This document shows positions 19,244 through 32,332 of a DNA stretch of 64,000 nucleotides, piece after piece. The position numbers and the translations under genes were made by a program. The notes below the pieces were generated by a model, which made no database searches, had not been told where the DNA came from, and was given only the letters and a program-made list of their open reading frames with translations. The stretch spans positions 67,334,646 through 67,398,645 of the forward strand of contig CM037585.1 of the NCBI GenBank assembly GCA_021018995.1, given 5' to 3'. The stretch's first letter is position 1. Each line of letters opens with the position of its first letter. This DNA is from Chloranthus sessilifolius (taxonomy: Eukaryota > Streptophyta > Magnoliopsida > Chloranthales > Chloranthaceae).

Positions 19244-21918
19244 TGTTGCGGCATCCAGCTATGCTTCAGTTTATTATGTGGTGGAAACCAATTAAAAACA
19301 AAATAAAATAAAAGAATGGATTCAACACAACTAGAGTACTCCTAGACCTGTAAGATACAGGGCCTATTGTAGCAAGTTTTGATAAGTAAGAGTTTGTCCC
19401 ACGTAGAAGTTAATCTAAAACCCAAAAATGGGCTATAATAGTAGGCCTCCGGATCTGACTACAAATCTGACAATCCTAAAGAAAGGGAGCTGGGTGTCAC
19501 GACTACACTAAATTAACCCTAAAAATAGAGAAATAAAATGTAAATCTATCCTAAAGAAAGGGTTGAAAAGAAGATAGTGATGGTGTGTACCAAAATAAAA
19601 TATAAACAATGGTGAGAAGTAAGTAGGTTAAGTTCAAAGTTAAAACAGTAATGTAACTCAGATTTAGTCTGCCTCTACAGTGCTCCTTGCTGAGATGATA
19701 TTAAAAGCCTCAATAAGGTAGAAATATCTAGTTTAACCCATGCCATTTAGGGTGCTCTTAAGGGTATAGGTTGTCCACTCAAATTATCACACCCTATTCG
19801 ATAGAGTCTGTCAAATCCTATTAGTTAAACTAGAAGTTGCCCATCTAGTCTAGAGTAGTAGACTGATCATTTCCCAAGCCACCGGACCAGATCAAGCCGT
19901 GAATACTATTGCAGCACTATGTAATGCCAATGCTACAAGCTCCCCAAATCTGTGCACAGATCTGGCTAATATCCATAGGTAATCCAACCCATAAGATCCT
20001 AAGTGCTTTGCTAAGGCCAACGACTCACTAGTACCCACAAAAAGGACCATGCAACAGGTTGAATAGGGCTTTAGATTCAATTGGGCATTGCTACAAATGG
20101 CCTGCAATGACTCAACCTCAAGTTGTAATTACTACAAAGAGATCAGATCTAACATCTGATGTCGGCTAGGTAAAATAGAGGGGAGTCAGTTCCTGTATAA
20201 ACTTCCTCACAAGGCTCTAGAAGCTCATGTGCAGGGGAGAAGAATCCTTCTTAAACATGTGAATGGACACAACCTTAGGGCTATACTCTGTCCACTCGAA
20301 TAGTCACAGGGTATCCCATTGGTCTGTCTATGCCACAGATGCTTAAGAAAAAATATGAAAACTGCTGCAACCACCATGGTCCACAGTGCTCCGAGCTCCC
20401 CAGATCTCACTATAGATCCAACATTGCTTTCCATGGGGCTATCAAACCAAGGGAAATCATATGGTAAATAATAGATCTACTAGAAACTGAATGGGCTAGT
20501 CCCAAATACATGGATCCTATAGACATCTAAAGAAACCATAAGATCTTTAGATTTGATTAGGCATTAAAATAGCAATCCATTGATAAACACAAAACTTACA
20601 ATGAACTGCCTCCAGGCTGCAGCCAGTACACAACTGCTCATCCACAATCCCAATATATATAAAACCTATTACAAACTGAAATAAAACTAAACCTAGCTCT
20701 TAAAGGGGGATTAGCCAGCAAGTGCTGGGCTAAGAGAGAAGAATAAAGGGAAAAAGAGGTGATCAAACCCTAACCCTAGCTACTGGAGCTCGCAGCGGGC
20801 AGAGGATGAAAAGAAGGGTTGATGGTAAAACTAGACTCTAAGCGTAGCTTATATACTCTGTCCATACAGCTTTGGCTCTGAAGGGATTAACCCTAATTTT
20901 TCTAGCAAACATGGCATTGCTACATCTCTTGAATGCCTTGAGTCGTGCACCTCAAAATCTGCACCTTAGGATATGTGCCCTAGCCCTGGGAAATTCTTAA
21001 AAGGTCTTTGAGTTAAACCTGAGAAGTGGGGAGCCCGTGCTTTGCGGGGCTGACATATGCATTCATTGATTCGCATAGTTGCAGGGCCTTCGTAGAGTAG
21101 CTTTTGGTTGGTGGGAAGTGCTCACTCACGCAGTTAATCTTTATTTAATCACACAATTCCTTTGCTCTACAATTATTTCGCGAAGATGATCTAGAGTGCC
21201 TATACTTCTCACGCAGTAGAGCTTCAGAAGCTCTCTCTCTCACTAGGTACTCACGCAGTTATGCTCTTACGCTCACATAGTAATTGGTAAGGCTTCAAAG
21301 TATGCGAGATCTGCGCGAGAAGAATTCTAGGCGTCTCTCTCTTTGAGGGTCATGCATGAACTCCGTGAGGTGAATTTTAGTTCAGTTCACACATGGACTC
21401 TCTATGTTCTCACGCGGCTGCTTTAAGGCTTGATCTCCGTAAGAGCTTCGCTACCATAAATTCTGAGGGTTTTAATCCGCGAGATCTTTGCGATGTCTTT
21501 ACAGCTCTCCTCTTAACTACGCGTCCTATCTCTGCAAGGGCATCTTCCACTGCATCTTTAGCTTCGCGAGGGAGGTTCTCAACTCTGTGAGATCTATCTT
21601 TCTATGCATTGCACTTGCTGCTTTTATAGTTTCTCCACTCTCAGCCAACTCCATTCATCTGCTAGGCATTTGGTCAATGATGATCAGCACTTGGTCACCA
21701 TGGTGAGCACTACCAGGGTGTTCCATTAGGCTTTGGTTCAGCTATCATCTTTACATTTCTTCTTCCTGTTCTTTGGGCCAATAAGGATGGATTTTGTGTT
21801 AAGCTGCACAGATTATTGCTAACTACAAAATACACTGAAGATATGATTATTAGACTGCTTCAAGGTCTATCAAAGGCTAGGTTAAGAGGTGAAAAGTGAT
21901 ACTTTTTAGTGAATAACA
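19244..21918 (-). repeat. S1: solo Athila-type LTR inserted in K1, target duplication TATAT
   Basis: This 2,675-bp unit reads on the minus strand from TGTTATTCAC (right end) to GCCGCAACA (left end), with the same order of blocks as the M and N LTRs: TCGCG-rich part, TATATAAG-type box (20,848-20,855 in reverse), and two copies of the leader repeat (20,272-20,318 and 19,758-19,802). The five bases on each side are TATAT (19,239-19,243 and 21,919-21,923). No internal region is present, so it is a solo LTR formed by recombination after insertion. Its 5' end resembles M LTRs; its 3' end resembles N LTRs. Confidence 0.93.
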
Positions 21919-22811
21919 TATATCGATCAGTATTGTGTCCGATAGAGACCCGCTGTACACGTCATAGTTATGGCAGCAATTTTAGGATGGGATGGGTTCT
22001 AAGCTTGACTTTAGCTCTACATTTCACCCTCAGACCGATGGGCAAATTGAGCGGGTGAACCAGATCATTGAGGACATGCTACGAACTTGCATGTTGGATT
22101 TCCAAGGGTCATGGGATCAACACTAACCTCTGATTGAGTTTGCCTAAGACAATAGCAACCAGGCTAGCATCGGCATAGCACCCTATGAAGCCTTATATGG
22201 TCGGAGATGCAGGTCTCCTTTAAATTGGGAGGAGGTTGGTGAGAAGCTTATTTTAGGCCCTGAAATTATGGAAAGTATGACCAAAATAGTTTGGTTGATT
22301 CGCGAGCGATTGAGAGTTGCTCAAAGTTGCCAAAAGAGCTACGCCATTCTCAAAAGGAGACATGTTGATTTTCAGGTGAGCTTAATAGCATTGATCACCA
22401 TTACTCTCCTTTAAATTATGTATAGTAGCTAACACCCTACATTTCAGGTTGGAGATAAAGTCTTTGTCCAAATATCACCTACGAAAGACGTGATGTATTT
22501 TGGCAGGCATGGAAAGCTGAGTCCCTGTTATATTGGGCCTTTTGAGACACTAGGCCGAGTCGGTGAAGTCGCCTATCACGTAGCTTTACCACCGCAATTA
22601 GCTAGCATGCACAATGTGTTTCATGTGTCCATGTTGCAGAAGTATATTAAAGACCCGACTCATGTGTTAGACTATCAACCCATTGAACTTCAGGAAGGTC
22701 TAACATTGGTCGAGGAGCCAGTACTGATATTGGACCGAAAAGAGCAGATCTTATGGACCAAGCAGATTTCATTAGTGCTTGTGAAGTGGCGGAACTACTT
22801 ATCAAAGGAAG
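21919..22811 (+). pseudogene. K1 integrase, right part, with chromodomain-like tail
   Basis: Starting with the duplicated target TATAT, this resumes the catalytic core (a region resembling SIVSDRDPR), then the C-terminal GKLSPCYIGPFETLGRVGE (near 22,510-22,570) and FHVSMLQKYIKDPTHVLD. The final stretch, LDRKEQ through KWRNYLSKEV, is where Tekay/Del elements carry a degenerate chromodomain thought to target heterochromatin. Cut at 22,811 by the first LTR of the M array. Broken. Confidence 0.88.
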
Positions 22812-25468
22812 TGTTATTCACCGAAAAGTACCACTTTTCACCTCTTAACTTAGCCTTTGCTGGACCTTGAAGCAGACTAATAACCATTTGTTAAGTGTGT
22901 TTTGTAGTTAGTAATAAAATGTGTAACTTAATATAAACTCCTTGCTTTTTGGCTCAAAAGAGAGAGAGAATGCACTCAAAGATGACAACTGAGACAAAGC
23001 GTGATGGACCTCCTTGGTAGTGCTCACCATGGTGTCTCATTGTTGTTGATCATCATTGACCAAAGCCTAGCATATGAATGAAGTTAGCTGAGAAAGGAGG
23101 AGACTATGACAGCAGCAAGTGCAATGTACCAGAGCAGTAAAAGATAAATCTCACAGAGTTGAGGAGGAAGAGGCCCTCACGAAGATGCGCCGTACAGTCA
23201 GGAGGACATCTAAAATGACCTCGCGAAGATCTCGTAGGTTAAAACGCTTAGAATTTACCCTCGCGAAGCTCTCACAGAGATCAAGCTTAAAAGTAACTGC
23301 GCAAAGAAACCAGTGAGTCCATATATACACTGAACATAATGTCACCTCGCGTAGTTCTTGCGTAGCCCTAGATGAGAGAAACGCCCATAATTCTCTTCGT
23401 ACAGATCTCGCGCACTTTGAAGCCTTACCATTGACTATGCAAGCACAGGAGCATAGCTGCACAAGTACTTAGCGAGAGAAAGTGCTTCTGAAGCTCTATT
23501 ACGTGAGAAGTCTAGGCACTCCAAATAATCTCCACGACATCATTACAGCGCAAAGGAACTGTGCAATGAACTGAAGATTCACTGTGCGAGCAAGCACTTC
23601 CCACCAGCCAAAGGTAACTCTGCGAAGCCAAAGCAGCTACGCGAATGAGTTAAAAGCATACACCAGCCTTGCGAAGCATGGGCTCTCCACTTCTCAATTT
23701 TAACTAAAGGACTTTTTTGGAATTCCCAAGGCTAGGGTACACTTCTTGGGGCATGGATTTCGAGGCACAAATCTCCAGGGATTCAAGGGTTGTAACAGTG
23801 CCACGTTTGCTAGAAAAATTAGGATTAATCTCTTTAGAGCCAAGGCTATTTTAACAGAGTATATAAGCTGCACTTAGAGTTTATTATTTTTATCTTTCCT
23901 TCATTCTCTGCCAACTGAGAATGGAGGAAAGATCACCTCTTTTTCCTATTTTTTTTCTCTTAGATCAACACTTGCTTACTAATCCCCCTATAAGCAGCTA
24001 GGTTTAGTTTTGTTCCAGTCTTGTAATAGATTTTGGTATACATTGGGATTCTGATGAGTAGTTGTGTACAGGCTATAGCCTGGAGACAATTCATTATATG
24101 TTTTATATTCATCAATGGATTGTCGTTTTAATGCTTAATTGAATCTAAAAATCTTATGATTTATTTAAATGTCTATAGGATCCATGTATTTGGGACTAGC
24201 CCATTTAGTTTCTAGTAGATCTATTGCTTAACATCTTATTTTTCTTGGTTTGATAGCCCCATGAAAAGCAATGCTGGATTTGTAGAGAGATCCAGGGAGC
24301 TCGGGGGGGGGGCCTATGGACCATGGTGGTTATAACAATTTTCATATTCTTACTCAGGCCTTTGTGGGATGGACAGACTAATGGGATACCTTGTGACCAT
24401 TCAAGTGGACAGAGTATAGCCCTAAGGTTGTGTCCATTCACATGTTTGAGAAGGATTCTTCTCCTTTGCACATGAGCTTCTAGAGCCTTGTGAGGAGGTT
24501 TGTACAGGAACTGGCTCCCCTCTGTTTTACCTAGCTGACATCAGATGTTAGATCTGATCTCTTTGTAGTTATTACAGCTTGAGGCTGAGTCATTGCAGGC
24601 CATTTATAGCAATGACCAGCTGAATCTAAAGCCTTATTCAACTTATTGCATGGTCCTTTTTGTGGGCACTAGTGAGCAATTAGCCTTAGCAAAGCACTTA
24701 GGATCTTATGGGTTGGAATACCTATGGATGTTAGCCAGGTCTATATGCAAATCTGGGGAGCTTGTAGCACAGGCATTACATGGTTCTCTAATAGTATTCA
24801 TGGTTAGAGTTGGTCCAGTGGCTGTAGAAATGATCGATCCACTCTTCTGGATTAGACTAGTGAATTTCTGGTTTAAGTAATGGGATTTGACAGATTCTAA
24901 CGGATACCCTGTAACCATTGAAGTGGACAAAGTATAGCCCTAAGAGTGCCCCAAATGGCATGGGTTAAACTGGGAGCTTATACCTTGTTGAGGCTTTTAA
25001 TAACATCTCAGCAAGGAGCACTGCAGAGACTGACTAAATCTGAGTTACATTACTGCATTATTAACTCTAGCTCAACCTGCTTACTTCTCATAATTTTTGT
25101 ATCTTATTTTGGCACACACTACCACCATCCTCCTCTTAACCCTTTCTTTAGGATAGGGCTACATTATATTTCTCTACTTTTAGGATTAATTTAGTGTAGT
25201 GTGACACCCAATTCCCTTCCTTTAGGATTGTCAGATCTGTAGCCAGATCTGGAGGCCTACTATTATAGCCCATTTTGGGCTCTAGATCAACTTCTCTGTG
25301 GAACAAACTCTTACTTATCAAAACTAGCTACAATGGACCCTGTATCTTGCAAGACTTTGAGTATTTCAGACTTGCTGTACTGACCAATCTCCAATTCCCT
25401 ACTCTTGATTTATTCTCTCCACTGTTCTTAATAAAACATGTAGCAAGAGTCTCAAAACAAGAACAACA
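22812..25468 (+). repeat. M LTR1
   Basis: Starts TGTTATTCACC directly after K1 coding sequence and ends GAACAACA, 2,657 bp. It contains a TCGCG-type word cluster at about 23,150-23,680, a TATATAAG box at 23,860-23,867, and two copies of a leader repeat (24,383-24,427 and 24,902-24,944). The five bases before it are GGAAG; the matching right flank of the array is not in the window. Confidence 0.92.
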
Positions 25469-25474
25469 AGTTTT

Positions 25475-25492
25475 TGGCACCGTTGTCGGGGA
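25475..25492 (+). other. M1 primer-binding site (Asp tRNA type)
   Basis: TGGCACCGTTGTCGGGGA, six bases after LTR1, is one or two changes from the Asp-tRNA-complementary site usual in Athila elements. Its position right after the LTR makes LTR1 a 5' LTR. Confidence 0.88.
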
Positions 25493-25772
25493 CCTTGATC
25501 TTTTTAGTAGACCTGAGTTGTACTATAATTTAGACTAACAAATTCTTTGTAGTTGTGTTTAATCTAGAATTAAAGTACTACTGGTTCTTTGTGAAATTTT
25601 ATAGAAATAGATAGCAGAAGAAGGGAAAAGCTAGAGCCGCAAGTGGAGTGTATTTAGCTCTATTTGCACTTTCTTTCCCCTAAATCTCATGCCATTTATG
25701 TTGAATCCCCTATTATTTTGGTTAGTATAAATCTGTGTAGTTATTATTTTCTTTGTTTGAAATTCTTTCTGT

Positions 25773-27480
25773 GTGCCTGTAAGCATTTTCATTACTGTTG
25801 GTGAGTGTATGCTCGGGAGAAAGTCCTTAAACCCTAACTTGGAACCCCTAAATCCGAAGGTGGAAAGGATTCTTAGACCTAGACACACCACACAGGGCCC
25901 TGTTATTGAGACTGAACCAGCTACTATAACTGGGAGGCAGAGGACATTGAAAGAATACAATGCACCTGGAGAATATACCTCTCCCTTTTGCATTCAGTTT
26001 CCCTCTGTTGAGGGAAACTATGAAATTAAATCCTCCACCATCAGTATGCTGCCTTCATTTCATGGGCTGAGTAAAGAAGATCCCTACAAGCATATCGACC
26101 AGTTTTTAGCACTTTGCACTATCTTCAACATTGTTGGCTTGGGGCCTGAGGCCACAAAACTGAGGCTTTTTCCTTTTTCATTAAACGACAAAGCCAGTAC
26201 ATGGCTATCAAAGCTCCTAGTCAACAACATATAGTCATGGAGTGACCTTCAAACCAAATTCTTGGCAACATCTTTCCCTATGAACAAAACAAGTCAGATG
26301 AGAACAAATATTTTGTCAATCACTCAGTCCTCAACTGAGAATTTTAATGAAGCTTGGGAAAGATTCTAGGAGATGTTAAAACAATGCCCCTACCATCAAA
26401 TCCCAATGTGGCAGGTTGTCCAAGTATTTTATTAAGAAATTAATGCCAAGAGCAGGGATATAGTGGATGCTTCCTGTGGTGGTAGCTATCTCCACAAGCC
26501 AGTTGAGGAAGCTTGAGAGCTGTTTGACAGCAAAGGGGAAAATTCCATGCAGTAGGAGTCTCTGTCACGCAATGACAGTTAGATTCCAGCTAAGATGGTG
26601 AAAGAGGCCACCCCTAGAGGTGGAATGTATAAAGTAAAGATGCAAAGTGATCTGGAGAGGAAGGTGGACAACCTAAGCTTGAAGTTTGACAAATTGATGA
26701 ATGTGATGCAACCTTGGAAGGTTGCATAGGTGGAGGAGGCATGTCTGATATGCCCATCCCCCACACATTCTATTCATGATTGTCCATCTGCTAACCAATT
26801 TCCAGATTTTGTTATGGAGCATGCCAATGCTGCTCAAACCTTTGGGCAGCAGCCTGCTGGGTATTCTTGGAGGAACCACCCAAATCTCAAGTGGAGACAA
26901 GACTCATATCCACAACCCCAACAGCAGCAGATGGTAGCTCCTTACAGACCCCAGCACCAGTTTATTCAAGGTTACCCACCAAGGTAAAATTTTTTGTTAC
27001 CTGCCTCACAGTCTAATCAATTGGTCCTATCCCTACAACAGCCCAGATCCTCTTCATTTGAAGAGCAAATAATGGCTTCAATGCAAAATTTGGAGAGCCT
27101 GGGGCAGACTGTCAATTCTCATAGACAAAGCATCAAGAAGATTGAGGACCAGATGTGACAGATTTGCATTACTTTGAACATGAGGGAGGAAGAAAAATTG
27201 TCCAGTCAGTCCCTAGCCAATTCAAAAGGGCAGCTCTTGCTTGGAGAAACACCCTTTACCCATGAGGATGTCGATGCCATAACTACCCTTAGGAGTGCCA
27301 GGGTGGTTGACAATTTAGTGGGCAGTGAATAGGGGAGGTCACAGAAAATGAAACTAAAAATGAAAGGATTGTTAGCATCAAGGAGCCGAGGCTTGTGTCC
27401 CCTGCTGTGGATCAGCTAGAGCAAAATAATGGGGCTGATGTTGAGCCCCAACAAAAGAAATAAATGAAGATAAAAGAAAA
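25773..27480 (+). pseudogene. M1 gag
   Basis: The open stretch 25773-26234 has SSTISMLPSFHGLSKEDPYK and the FNIVGLGPEATKLRLFPFSL run typical of Athila gag. A CX2CX4HX4C zinc knuckle (CLICPSPTHSIHDC) lies at 26,742-26,783, followed by a Gln/Pro-rich tail. Further on, near 27,290, AITTLRSARVVDN resembles the usual gag-protease junction. The leader from the primer site to 25,772 has no gene. Broken. Confidence 0.88.
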
Positions 27481-27519
27481 ATAAACAAATATGACCATGA
27501 TGGCAGTAGGCAAGTAGTA

Positions 27520-28330
27520 GTGGCACCAGCTGTGCCACAGTTGCCATTTCCTCAAGCTCTTGCTGGCCCAACCCCTCTTGATAAAGTGAATGCTCAGATA
27601 GAGGAAATGCTGGAGACTTTCAAGCAGGTTAAGATTAACTTGAATATGCTTGATGCCATAAAGCAAGTTCTTGCCTATGCTAAAATTTTGAAGGACCTCT
27701 GCACTCAAAAGAGGAAAGCTAGGGTGCAATTGTCTAAAAGGGTTTTCACTGTTGAGCATGTTGAGTCATTTCTGTCCATTACCACACCTGAAAAATTACA
27801 AGACCCAGGGGTACCTACTATCCCCTGCATAATCAGAAACCACAACATTGGAAAAGCCCTCTTAGATTTAGGGACCAGTGTAAACTTACTCCCTTATTCA
27901 GTGTATGAGGAGCTAGATTTGGAGGAGCTTAAACCCACATAAGTTGTGCTCAAACTAGCTGACAAGTCTGAGAGCAGACCTGTGGTAGTGGTAGAGGATG
28001 TCTTTATTGGGGTGGACAAATTCTATTATCCAGCCGACTTTCTTGTTTTAGACATGGACCCTTGCAAAAGCAAAACCCCATTTCCTATTATCCTTGGGAG
28101 ACCATTCTTGGCTACTGCAAATGCTTGCATACAATGCAGTCCAGGGGTAATGGAGGTTACTTTTGGGAACATGAAAGCCCATTTAAATGTGTACCATGCT
28201 GCTACAGTGCCTCATATTGACATTGAGGACTACTGTATAGTAGATGTACTAGATGGCCTGGTAGAAGAACAATTATCCAATCTGCTGGATTGGGATTATC
28301 TTATTGAAAGCATGGAAAGTGTTTAAAGTC
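27520..28330 (+). pseudogene. M1 gag-protease linker and protease
   Basis: Open stretches 27520-27942 and 27946-28326. The first has LPFPQALAGPTPLDK and then, near 27,850-27,900, IGKALLDLGTSVNLLPYSVY, the active-site region of Athila-type aspartic protease (DLG form). The second continues with FPIILGRPFLATANACI, the conserved end of the fold. The family enzyme matures the polyprotein. Broken. Confidence 0.85.
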
Positions 28331-28356
28331 TGTTTGAGAAGGAGGCCCCAATTCCC

Positions 28357-29640
28357 ATGATAGAAGACAACACCAACACTAAGTCTTCTGTGGCTCTAGT
28401 GGAGAACATATTGATGCCGCTTCCTCAAGCCACTAAGACACCTCTGTTGGCTTCAATTGAATGCCCCCCTGAGCTTGAGCTGAAGCAGCTCCTAGCCACA
28501 TTAAAATATGCCTTCTTAGGGCAAGATAACAAGCTTCCCGAAATTATTTCCACCTCTCTCACTTGTGAGCAGGAGGAAGAATTATTGAATGTCCTTATGA
28601 AGCACAAGAAAGCAATTGGGTGGATTGCCCTTGGAGGCATTGATGCCTCAGTTTGCATGCACAAGATTCACCTGGATGAGGGTGCAAAACCTTCAAGGAA
28701 GATGCAGAGGAAATTAAATCCTCACATGTAGGAGGTGGTGCCTAAAGAAACAGTAAAACTTTTAGATGCAGGGGTGATTTACCCCATTTCAGATTTCGAA
28801 TGTGTGTCACCTATCCAGGTGGCACCTAAAAAGTCAGGCATCATAGTGGTTTCTTCTGATTCCGAGGAGTTGATACCAGCCAGAGAGACCACTGGCTAGA
28901 GGGTGTGCATTGATTATAGGAAACTCAACTCCAAAACCAGAAAAGACCATTTCCCCTTCCCTTTTATTGACCAAATTCTAGATAAGCTGGCTGGGAGGCA
29001 TATTACTATTTTCTTGATGGATACTCAGGGTATAACCAAATCCCTGTGGATCCTCAAGCTCAGAAAAAGACTACTTTCACATGTCCCTTTGGCACCTTTG
29101 CTTACTGAAGGATGCCTTTTGGATTGTGCAATGCCCCAGCAACTTTTTAGAGGTGCATGTATTCAATTTTTTCTGATATGATTAACAAATTCCTAGAAAT
29201 CTACATGGATGATTTGTTGGTGTTTGGGGACAGCTTTAGCCAGTGTCTAGTCCACCTTGAAAAAGTTTTGCAAAGTTGCGAGGAGACCCACTTGGTCCTA
29301 AGCTGGGAAAAGAGTCACTTCATGGTGACCCAAGGTATTGTAATAGACCATGTGGTCTCCCAAAAAGGAATTGAGGTGGACAAGGCTAAACTGGACTTGA
29401 TTTCATATCTGCCCCCAGCGAGGACTGTCAAGCAAATTAGATCATTTCTTAGACATGCTGGATTTTACAGGAGGTTCATCAAGGACTTCAGCAAGATTGC
29501 CAAACCATTGTGCCACTTGCTTTGCCAGGTTGTGCCATTCATATTTTTTGATGAATGCCATGAGGTCTTTGAGGCTTTGAAGAAGTACCTCACCACTGCC
29601 CCCATAATCCAAGCCCCAGATTACTCGCTCCCCTTTGAGC
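28357..29640 (+). pseudogene. M1 reverse transcriptase
   Basis: 28357-28731 holds the approach region (ALKYAFLGQDNKLP... then CMHKIHLDEGAKPSRKMQR). 28903-29181 has CIDYRKLNSKTRKDHFPFPF. 29157-29717 has the catalytic YMDD (29,202-29,213) and the thumb region ending FYRRFIKDFSKIAKPL. Athila-type by close similarity to M2. Broken. Confidence 0.9.
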
Positions 29641-31363
29641 TGATGTGTGATGCATCAAACTTAGCCATAGGTGCCATCATAGGACAGAGGGAAGATAAGA
29701 TGCCTGTAGTGATCTAGTATGCCAGCAAAACACTAATTGAAGCTTAGCTAAACTACACTATAACTAAGAAGGAGCTACTTACAGTAGTGTTTACTGTGGA
29801 CAAATTTAGACCCTACTTATTGGGGTCTAAAATTATAGTTTTTATAGATCACTCAGCCCTAAAATACCTATTGGCTAAGAAAGATGCAAAGCCTAGGTTG
29901 ATCAAATGGATTCTCCTCTTACAGGAGTTCAATCTTGAGATCAAAGACAGGAAGGGAATTGAGAATGTGGTGGCTGACCACCTCTCTAGGATTATCTTAG
30001 AAGAATGTGCAGTAACACCAGTTAATGAGTTGTTCCCCGATGAGCAGCTTTTTGCTGTGCAGTTTAGTGTGCCCTGGTTTACACACATTGTCAATTTTCT
30101 TACAGCTGATAGGATCCCTCCACACTGGTCTAAAGTAGACAAAGACCTATTCTTCTCTCAGGTTAGACAATTTCTGTGGGAGGATCCATACCATTACAAG
30201 CATTGTGCAGACCAGGTCATTAGGAGATGTGTGCCCGAAAATTACTTCCACAACATTCTTTCAATGTGCCTTGAGCAAGCCTTTGGAGGTCATTTCAGTG
30301 GCAAAAAGACTGTATCAAATGTGTTCCAATGTGGTTTGTATTGGCCTTCTTTATTCAGAGATACAAACTTGCATTACAAGGCCTGTAAGAGATGTCAAAG
30401 GATGGGAGGCATTTCGAAGAGAGACTCCATGCCATTGCAGCCCATCCTAGTTGTAAAACTTCTTGACATCTGGGGAATTAATTTTATGGGCCCCTTTCCT
30501 TCCTCCATGGGAATAAATTTCATACTTGTGGCAGTTAACTATGTGTCCAAATGGGTAGAAGCCATTGCCATAAACACTAATGACCACATAGTTGTCCTTA
30601 AATTCTTGAAGGACAATATCTTCTCACGATTTGGTATCCCCAAAGCTATTATAAGTGATGGGGGAGCCACTTCTATAACAAACCTTTTGAGAACCTTCTC
30701 AAAAACTATTCTGTTACACACAGAATCACAACTCCCTACCCCCCATAGACCACTGGGCAAGTTGAAATTTCTGATAGGGAGATCAAGCACATTCTAGAGA
30801 AAACTGTGAGGACTGATAGGAAGGATTGGACACCAAAGCTGAATGATGCTTTGTGGGCTTATAGGACTGCCTATAAGACTCCTCTTGACATGTCCCCATT
30901 TAGGCTGGTGTATGGCAAGGCCTGCCACCTACCTATGGAATTAGAGCACAGAGCCTATTGGGCTATCAAAGCAATGAATGTAGGTCTAACTTCTGCTGGT
31001 TCCCACAGGATGTTGCAAATGGTAGAGCTTGATTAAATGATGCTAGAAGCCTATGCAAATGCCAGAATGTACAAGGAGAGATCAAAAGCAATCTTTGACA
31101 AGATGTTGTTGCGAAAAGACTTCATTGCTAGCACGAAGGTTTGGCTTTTTAACTCCAGACTTAAATTCTTTCCAGGGAAGTTGAAATCCAGATGGGATGG
31201 ATCTTACACTGTCATCAAAGCCTCCCTATCTGGTGCTGTGGAGATCTTGGATCCAAAATCAAGGCAGAGCATGAAAGTAAATGGTCAGAGGCTCAGGATT
31301 TGGGTAGAACAACCAGTGGAGCTTCCTCAGGCCATTCACTTACTTGAACCTCCCACTCTTTAG
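29640..31363 (+). pseudogene. M1 RNase H and integrase
   Basis: RNase H landmarks are LMCDASNLAIGAIIGQ (29,640) and [19 protein letters not shown] (29,840). Integrase has its zinc-binding region at about 30,270-30,410 (GGHFSGKK, then CKRCQRMGG), the catalytic core ([14 protein letters not shown], then [10 protein letters not shown] and [14 protein letters not shown]) and the C-terminal part in 30806-31363 ([20 protein letters not shown], later KVNGQRLRIW). Broken in several places; the C-terminal stretch is the best kept. Confidence 0.9.
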
Positions 31364-32332
31364 TGATCCACAGCTTTGTATTATGTGTGTCATATCTGTT
31401 TTGTATGTTTTTTCTGTTCTGTTCTATGTGCTTGTTTATTTTCTATTGCTTTATAGGTTTTATTGTCAGTATTGTTCATTTCTGTCAGTAACATGGGAGA
31501 TGAATACTTCTTGCTGAAGTGTGAGAAAAGTACATGCACTACAACTATTTAAAATCTGTGTTCATCGAGGTGTTTTATCATTTGGAATTTTTGCTATGCA
31601 TGTGCTGGTATTAGGGAGGCTATTATCATTTGAAAAAGGGATACATGTGAAGGATAGATGTTGATGGCCACTGAATGGGTACAAGACATTATGGAAGCAC
31701 AGGCCTGAGAACAAATGGTGTAAAGAGGTTGACTATTCATTTCTCACGGGGTTAAATGGCCTAATTTTCACGGTCGCAGACCATTTCACCACCTTTTCGC
31801 AGAGTCATAAAGGCACGAATTATAGATTTCAAAACATTCTATTATGCGAGACCTCTGAAACTCCGAATGGATGTTCTTCGCAGAGATCCCTAGCTAAGTT
31901 GTGCGAGAAATGAAAAATGACTTCGCGTGCTCAATCCCAACGTCTACTCCGCGAAGTAACTTCGCGAGGCACACAATGTTCTTGATTTTGTACTCACGGA
32001 GCTATTTTCGTCTGTGTGATTATCCTTCTCGCGGAGGTACATCTGTACTGCACGAGAATTCTACTCCGCGAGCACTCAGGAAAACTCTGCAAAAAGTGGG
32101 CTTGCCTTAATTCCCTATGCCAACATTAGAACACCATTTATTGTGAGCTCTAGTTGCCGAAATAGGTTGTGCGATTTATCATTCCCAGAACAATCACAAC
32201 TGATTACCATGCTCAGAAAGAGACGAAAGTTAATGTGCCCATCCGTATTCCACCGTCCAAGTACTTTAAATACAGGGACAGTTTGTTTTCATCTCACCCA
32301 TTCTCCTTTAACCATAGTCCCTCCTTACAACC
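31364..32332 (+). promoter_or_regulatory. M1 post-integrase spacer with TCGCG-word cluster and TATA-like box
   Basis: There is no gene in the first 400 bases. From about 31,790 to 32,090 short words such as CTCCGCGAAG, CTTCGCAGAG and CTCGCGGAG recur about ten times. TTTAAATA follows at 32,265-32,272, and 60 bases later the ATG of the small ORF. The layout copies that of the LTR (word cluster, then TATA-like box), which suggests an internal promoter. This is inference from layout only. Confidence 0.45.

Larger units (their letters stand above)
13095..22811 (+). mobile_element. K1: Tekay/Del-type Ty3/gypsy retrotransposon, partial, broken, itself interrupted
   Basis: The 5' LTR starts TGTAATAACC, and is followed by an initiator-Met-type primer site, gag with zinc knuckle, protease, reverse transcriptase, RNase H, integrase and a degenerate chromodomain-like tail. 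The residue pattern (YRMAPVELKELKEQL, FHVSMLQKYIKDPTHVL, LDRKEQ) is that of the Tekay/Del chromovirus branch. A solo LTR (19,244-21,918) sits in the integrase, and the M array begins at 22,812, so the K1 3' end is displaced beyond the window. Broken at well over ten points. It predates S1 and M. No LTR pair is available for dating. Confidence 0.9.
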
